DNA from: Pseudomonas viridiflava
GTDB lineage: Bacteria; Pseudomonadota; Gammaproteobacteria; Pseudomonadales; Pseudomonadaceae
NCBI RefSeq assembly: GCF_900589395.1
Contig: NZ_UUIS01000079.1
Coordinates: forward strand, 1-64,000
Reading direction: 5' to 3'
Length of the DNA stretch: 64,000 bases
How positions within the stretch are numbered: the stretch's first letter is position 1; each line of letters begins with the position of its first letter. This document shows positions 59,454 through 64,000 of this stretch, piece by piece. The position numbers were made by a program, and so were the translations under genes. The notes beneath the pieces were generated by a model, which saw nothing but the letters and a program-made list of their open reading frames with translations, had not been told where the DNA came from and ran no database searches.

Positions 59454-59972
59454 ATGAACGCTGAAACAAGGCTCTCCCACCATATACTCTCTGTGGCCGA
59501 ACGCGCGGCCATTGCCGAAATCGAGGCAACGACCGATATTCTAAGGCTCGTGACCAAACTGACAAGAATGCGGTTTGCAGCGATTGCCAAGTTCAGTGAT
59601 AACCAATGGGTGACGTGTTCGGTCTATGACCCTTCCCACCTGGGGATCGAAGCCGAAAGTACGTTTGATCTGGAAACAACGATTTGCAGTGACTTCTGTA
59701 TCAACCCTGAAGCCTTATTCATTCCGCAGATCAGCCAATCGCCCCGCCACGCCCTTCGCCCTATCGTCAAACGCTTTGACCTTGAAAGTTATGCCGGCCT
59801 GCCTATCTTCCTGCCCGACGGTCGTTTGTTCGGCGCCCTGTGCATCCTTGACTCGCAATGCATCGCGTTCGAAGACCCTGACTTGCGTGAAGTCTTGTCG
59901 ATCTTTGCCAAACTGATCGGCTGTATCTTTTTCGCCAACCTGTCATTAGCTCAGGCACCACACAGTGCATGA
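59454..59972 (+). CDS. GAF-domain protein
   Basis: 172 residues from ATG 59454, chosen because AGGA precedes it and the earlier frame has no domain. A single GAF domain fills it: ILRLVTKLTRMRFAAIAKFSDNQWVTCSVYD, FDLETTICSDFCINPEALFIPQISQSPRHALRPIVKRFDLESYAGLPIFLPDGRLFGALCILDSQCIAF. The FELETTLCxDF and YAGxPL features match the GAF domains that precede sensor kinases or stand alone. No output domain, so it may act by binding a partner. Lies convergent with the chemoreceptor gene. Confidence 0.83.
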   Translation: MNAETRLSHHILSVAERAAIAEIEATTDILRLVTKLTRMRFAAIAKFSDNQWVTCSVYDPSHLGIEAESTFDLETTICSDFCINPEALFIPQISQSPRHALRPIVKRFDLESYAGLPIFLPDGRLFGALCILDSQCIAFEDPDLREVLSIFAKLIGCIFFANLSLAQAPHSA

Positions 59973-60051
59973 CCCAGGCGTTGAATACACGACCGTGAAC
60001 ACGCCGCGAAAGGCGGTGTTTTAAAACACACCGCCTGCGGCCACCGCCAAC

Positions 60052-61953
60052 TTACTGTGTTTTGAATCGGTTGGTCATTTCCTGAAGTTGCACACTGATC
60101 CGTGCAAGTTCCATACTCGATGACGCGGTCTCTTCACTGGCCGCGGCGGTCTGATCCGAAATATCCCGCACATTGGTCACACTTCTGCTGATTTGTTCAC
60201 CGGCCGCACTTTGCTGTTCAGCGGCACAGGCAATCTGTTCATTCATCGTTTCAATGGTCTTGACCGACTCGGTAATGCTCTTGAGCATGGTGCGCGCTTC
60301 ACGCGAGTGCTGCACGCTGCTGTCGGTCAACTGAATGCTCTGCTGCAGGACCGCGCTCATTCGATCGGTGCTGCGGTTCAGGCCGCTGATCAATTGCGTG
60401 ATTTCGTCCGTGGAGGTGCGCGTGCGTATCGCCAGGCTGCGGACTTCATCAGCCACCACTGCAAAGCCTCGACCGGCCTCACCGGCACGTGCCGCTTCGA
60501 TGGCCGCGTTCAAGGCCAGCAGGTTGGTCTGCTCGGCCACGGCATTGATGACGTCCAGCACGCCGCCGATGCTTTCAGCGTTGCTGCGCAGCGTGACCAT
60601 GGCCTCTTTGGTCGTTTCCATCTCACCGGCCAGCAATTCGATCTGCTTGACCGCCTTGCCGACCACCTCATCGCCTTGCAGGGCCTGGTGGCTGGCATCC
60701 ACAGCGGTTTTCGCGGCCAGGCCGGCATTTCTGGACACTTCATGAGTGGTGGCCGTCATCTGCTGCATGGCCGTCGCGATCTGGTCCGTTTCAACTTTTT
60801 GCGCGTTGACGCCGACACTGGTTTCTTCGGTCACTGCAGACAGTTCTTCAGCGGCGCTTGAGACCTGAACAATGCCGTCGCGCATTTCACCAATCAGACG
60901 CCTCAAGCCGGCGGTCATCGACTGCATGCTGTTTTGCAAGGTACCCAGTTCGTCTTTTCGGCTGACCACGGCGTTATAGGTAAAGTCACCGTTCGCCACG
61001 GTTTCAGCGATGCGTACCGTTTCCTTGAGGGGGTGCACGATGGAGTTGGTGATCAGCCAGGCCGCCATCATCCCCAGCGCAATGGCCAGCAGCAACCAGA
61101 TCAATAGCATGCGCTGGGAATCGGTCACATCAGAGAGACGGAACTGGACTTGAACATCGGACAATTTTTCAGTGATGCCCAGCAGCGCGGTAATAGAGGT
61201 GGTGATCCCCGCCTGCGCGGTATCGACTCTTTCCTGCGTGGCCACCAAGACCTGAAGTTGTTTTTCATACGCCGAGACTTCAAACGGCAATGTCCCGACC
61301 GAAGCCGGCGGCAGGGCTTTTACCTGCTCGACCACGTTACTGATCGCGCTGCGAACAGTGTTTTCGGACTCTTTCGTCGGTGCTGATGCATAAGCGCGAA
61401 ACGCCACGCGCATCCGCTGGACGGCAATAAAAACGCTTGTAAGTTGTTGACGCTCCGTAAAGCTGCCGGCGTCTGAGTTAGTGATTTCTGCCAGGCGCAG
61501 CAAGTTGGTATTTATCGCTTCCGCTGAAGTGGCGGCCACGGCACGGGCACTTTCACGCTCGCGCGTGGCGGCGACGACCTGATTATAGAATTCACGGTAA
61601 CGTTTAAGAATGGCATCGGACTCGGACAACAGCGCGCGATTGGCGGCCGAATCAAAGTTTGGAATGATTGCCTTCAATTGAGTTTCTGACTTACCCAGTG
61701 CACTGGACCACTTTTCAGCTTGTGTATCCGACGGCGTCAGTAAATAGACCAATCGCTCTATTCGCATGTCCCGGGCCAAGGTGCTGAATCGGGCGATGTC
61801 TTCTATGCGCTCGCTGCGGTCACGCAAGGTTTCCGTCGCCTTCCAGCCGGTATAGGCCACCAATAAAATCATCCCGATCAGCAACGAAAATCCAAGCATG
61901 AGTTTAGATCGAACACTTAGGTCACTAAGCATTGTCCATCGACGAGAGTGCAT
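60052..61953 (-). CDS. Methyl-accepting chemotaxis protein
   Basis: 633 residues from ATG 61953 (AAGGTGG upstream). First membrane helix at about 17-38 (SKLMLGFSLLIGMILLVAYTG), a periplasmic helical-bundle sensor to about 275, second helix (MLLIWLLLAIALGMMAAWLITNSIV), HAMP domain, and a cytoplasmic signalling tip with the conserved hairpin DVINAVAEQTNLLALNAAIEAARAGEAGRGFAVVADEVRSLA. The ligand is unknown. Methylation helices precede and follow the tip. Reads the environment for CheA/CheW-driven taxis. Confidence 0.95.
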   Translation of the reverse strand: MHSRRWTMLSDLSVRSKLMLGFSLLIGMILLVAYTGWKATETLRDRSERIEDIARFSTLARDMRIERLVYLLTPSDTQAEKWSSALGKSETQLKAIIPNFDSAANRALLSESDAILKRYREFYNQVVAATRERESARAVAATSAEAINTNLLRLAEITNSDAGSFTERQQLTSVFIAVQRMRVAFRAYASAPTKESENTVRSAISNVVEQVKALPPASVGTLPFEVSAYEKQLQVLVATQERVDTAQAGITTSITALLGITEKLSDVQVQFRLSDVTDSQRMLLIWLLLAIALGMMAAWLITNSIVHPLKETVRIAETVANGDFTYNAVVSRKDELGTLQNSMQSMTAGLRRLIGEMRDGIVQVSSAAEELSAVTEETSVGVNAQKVETDQIATAMQQMTATTHEVSRNAGLAAKTAVDASHQALQGDEVVGKAVKQIELLAGEMETTKEAMVTLRSNAESIGGVLDVINAVAEQTNLLALNAAIEAARAGEAGRGFAVVADEVRSLAIRTRTSTDEITQLISGLNRSTDRMSAVLQQSIQLTDSSVQHSREARTMLKSITESVKTIETMNEQIACAAEQQSAAGEQISRSVTNVRDISDQTAAASEETASSSMELARISVQLQEMTNRFKTQ

Positions 61954-62430
61954 GACGCCACCTTAATAAGAATTGATACGGTTTGGCAGCGAAAGCCGCG
62001 GGTGATGCAGCTATCGGCTTTTTTAAGTATTTCTTTAAGAAAAACGAACTAATAAGGCCCATAGAAAAATATTTCTTCCGGGCAGGCGGATATTTTCAAT
62101 GCTTGTCATAGTCCATTATCTTCAGGCCTTCCCATCCAGTCGGGCGGGCACTGAATAACTTTGTTTTATGATGAATTGGATCCTTTATTGAGCGTTCACA
62201 TGGCATTGATTAATGCACTATTAAAAGGCATCTGATGTCATACCTCATAATGTGTCATTACATGCTTTACCCTTGTATTGCCCGTACTTCATGCGCTCGC
62301 CCTTCGACACCGGCTCGACATTGCGCTACAGCAAACCCCGCTCCCTCGTTATGATCACGGCCTCTGCCAGCGTCCGGGCCTCACCGCGCCGCCCCGCTGC
62401 CCACCCGCTGCTCACCTCCAAGGATGCCCC
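61954..62430. other. AT-rich intergenic region
   Basis: About 480 bases, clearly AT-richer than the rest of the window between 62020 and 62280 (TTTTATGATGAATTGGATCC, TTAATGCACTATTAAAAGGC). No gene supported. It separates the divergent chemoreceptor gene and secreted-protein gene and presumably holds their promoters. Confidence 0.45.
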
Positions 62431-63288
62431 ATGCCGAGGCCCTCGCGACTGCTCTTGATCCTGGTACTCAACGCTGTCTTGCTGCACGCCCATGCCGCCG
62501 ACAAGACCGAGCGCCGCTGCGGCTGGTTCGAGAATCCGTCGCTGGGCAACGTCACGCTCACCGACCGGGACGGCACCTGGGAAATCGCCAGGCAAGGCGG
62601 CCATCAGGCCAAGGGCGAGTTGCCGCTTTTTGCGGATGACCAGTGGATCCGCAACAACGGCCACTACGGCTACAGCTGTGCCTGCGTGACCGCCAGTGTC
62701 GATGTAGAGCACCGCCGCCTGGACAACCTCACCCAGGCCACCGCCCGCCCGCTGGCCGCCTGCCGCAACGATGCCGCCCTGCGCGAGCCGGCCAATCCGC
62801 TGGCGCCGACGGCGGCGCCGATGACGCTCAGGGCCTTGAAGACCTATCAGGCCGATGGCTTCAGCTTTCGCTACCCGCATGGCTGGAAGGTCACCAAAGA
62901 GAACGATTGCCTGAAACTCGATGCACCCTCCATGACCCATAACGAGGAGTACACCCTCAGCCTGTGCCAACAGCACGGCACGCTGGAGCAGGCCGCTGAC
63001 AGCCTGATCTTTTCTCTGGAAGAGGGCGTCTGGATGCGCAATGCCGGCATGGACGAGCCCAGCCCGGTGGATGTCCTCCAGGGGCCGGGCTGGAAGGGCC
63101 TGCTGACCACTCAGACCTGTGGCGTCGGGGATCAGGAAACCGGCTTTCATGCCGCCGGCGGCACCTGCCTGATGGCGGTCGTCTACACCGACCACACACA
63201 GTTGCTGTTCGAGACCTTGGGGTACTACCAGAGCTTCGAAACAATCGGCGCAATCATTCGGTCAGTGCGGTTTGACGCCGGGCAGTAG
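62431..63288 (+). CDS. Secreted hypothetical protein
   Basis: 285 residues from ATG 62431 with AAGGA upstream. Signal peptide MPRPSRLLLILVLNAVLLHAHA. The first part (CGWFENPSLGNVTLTDRDGTWEIARQGGHQA...WIRNNGHYGYSCACVTASVD) is a DUF4087-like pattern (CGWxENPTPxNxxLxDxDGxWxI), common in small secreted proteins; a linker rich in Pro/Ala/Thr follows, then a second domain (YQADGFSFRYPHGWKVTKENDCLKLDAPSMTHNEEYTLSLCQ) resembling the PsbP-like/DUF fold. Several Cys pairs suggest disulfides. Function unknown. Confidence 0.75.
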   Translation: MPRPSRLLLILVLNAVLLHAHAADKTERRCGWFENPSLGNVTLTDRDGTWEIARQGGHQAKGELPLFADDQWIRNNGHYGYSCACVTASVDVEHRRLDNLTQATARPLAACRNDAALREPANPLAPTAAPMTLRALKTYQADGFSFRYPHGWKVTKENDCLKLDAPSMTHNEEYTLSLCQQHGTLEQAADSLIFSLEEGVWMRNAGMDEPSPVDVLQGPGWKGLLTTQTCGVGDQETGFHAAGGTCLMAVVYTDHTQLLFETLGYYQSFETIGAIIRSVRFDAGQ

Positions 63289-63370
63289 TGTCTTGCTGCC
63301 GGGCCGGTGTAAGCCATGCGGCTCCCTGCGGTACCGGCTGGCTGGCCTGATGCTGCGCAGGACATTGTGA

Positions 63371-64000
63371 TTATGGCTGCCCTTCGGGCCTTTCGTTCTT
63401 CAACAGCTTGAACCGCAGCTGCGCCTCTTGCGAGGAGGCGCGGTCCAGGTGTCCGACCCGTTCCCACCAGTACGCCAGCATGGCTTCGTCCGGGCAGAAA
63501 TAGCCGATTTCCTTGGGGCCGATCTTGCGGATCGTGCGGTTGACCTGGGCATCGAAACCGGCCGCTTCCTGCGTGTTGGCGGGCAAGGCGCCTGCCTCTT
63601 CAAGCATCAGGTCAAAATGGAACAGCGCCTGGTTGATATGGCTCTGCACGCTGCGGTCGCTGCGGGCGAAGATCTGGAACTGGTCGTGCGATTGCATGAA
63701 ACGCGCGATCACACCGGCATGTTCATCCTCGCGCAGCAGGCCCAGCATGATGCCCAGCGTCATCATCTGGTTGAGCAGCCGCTCGACGAATTGCTGGAGA
63801 AAGCCGGCCAGGTCGGCGCGCTTGATACCGGTAAAGACCATCGCATAGCGCGTGGGCATGTGCATGACCATCAGTACCGGCTTGCGCTTGCGGGTCACGC
63901 AGTGCACCTGCCACTGGTCCTGCAACAGGGGGCGCCCGTCAGCGTCGTTGAAGGCGTCGTCTTGCCATTTCTTGGAGGGCGCGGGCTGCACTGGCGTGAC
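63371..64000 (-). CDS. DUF6933-like protein (partial, runs off the right edge)
   Basis: The open frame continues to the window end, so the true start lies beyond 64000. The visible 209 residues include PLLQDQWQVHCVTRKRKPVLMVMHMPTRYAMVFTGIKRADLAGFLQQFVERLLNQMM, which matches the DUF6933 pattern (a strand, then an x-x-x-V-L-x-M-x strand and a helix) seen in small proteins of unknown role. The C-terminus holds IRKIGPKEIGYFCPDEAMLAYW. No membrane helix. Confidence 0.6.
   Translation of the reverse strand, partial: VTPVQPAPSKKWQDDAFNDADGRPLLQDQWQVHCVTRKRKPVLMVMHMPTRYAMVFTGIKRADLAGFLQQFVERLLNQMMTLGIMLGLLREDEHAGVIARFMQSHDQFQIFARSDRSVQSHINQALFHFDLMLEEAGALPANTQEAAGFDAQVNRTIRKIGPKEIGYFCPDEAMLAYWWERVGHLDRASSQEAQLRFKLLKNERPEGQP

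Noticed and set aside
60002..60036. Inverted repeat AGGCGGTGT...ACACCGCCT between the GAF and chemoreceptor genes
   Set aside because: Could be a terminator but has no T run after the stem on either strand; not called.

Overview
The window reads as chromosomal DNA of a Pseudomonas, most likely of the P. putida / P. fluorescens type. It has high GC and dense gene packing. REP/REPIN repeats of the 'GTAGGAGC...GCCCGCGA' type are scattered between genes. The gene order secB-grxC-rhodanese-gpmI-envC-ctpA-deacetylase, then hisF-hisA-DUF2164-hisH-hisB, then asmA-mutY-yggX-tRNA-Phe, then gabP and a polar amino acid ABC operon is, from memory, the order seen in that genus. Species cannot be fixed without a database search.

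Layout. 1-122: the end of an IS3-like element running off the left edge. 347-2520: lsfA (1-Cys peroxiredoxin) and an OprD/OprE-family porin. 2945-5584: a small Cys-rich ORF, a membrane protein, trmL, secB, grxC and a rhodanese-like membrane protein. 5777-12015: gpmI, envC, ctpA, a divergent polysaccharide deacetylase and a periplasmic binding protein. 12094-15399: histidine biosynthesis (minus strand, interrupted by repeats). 15768-21729: tyrB, a YitT-family protein, an Lrp regulator, an aromatic amino acid permease and an oxalate/formate-type MFS carrier. 22153-25726: asmA, mutY, yggX, then tRNA-Phe at 25828.

25904-44400 looks like an accessory block starting just after tRNA-Phe. It holds a GntR-controlled amidohydrolase plus a MatC-like carrier broken by a 1-nt frameshift, a CPBP protease, small unknown genes, a PAS-GGDEF cyclase, a complete sigma/FecR/TonB-receptor iron-signalling set split by a 132-bp tandem repeat array, an orphan SMI1/KNR4 protein, nhaA preceded by a probable lithium (nhaA-I) riboswitch, and a five-gene minor-pilin operon ending in a 617-residue PilX-like protein. 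44469-52631 returns to what looks like core DNA: a conserved unknown, gabP, a four-gene amino acid ABC transporter, a methyltransferase and a membrane J-domain protein.

52632-64000 is a second accessory stretch starting at tRNA-Thr (53262). It contains an antitoxin-like HTH gene whose toxin is reduced to a 22-codon stub, two DUF1963 proteins, a 5'-truncated AraC/GyrI gene, several unknown proteins, a GAF protein, a chemoreceptor and, at the right edge, a DUF6933-like gene.

Most interesting: the pilin operon with its unusually large tip-like protein and two prepilins lacking Glu5; the nhaA leader; the repeat array inside the iron-signalling locus; the toxin stub next to an intact antitoxin; and the frameshifted carrier. 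All functional calls rest on reading motifs by eye; no search was run.
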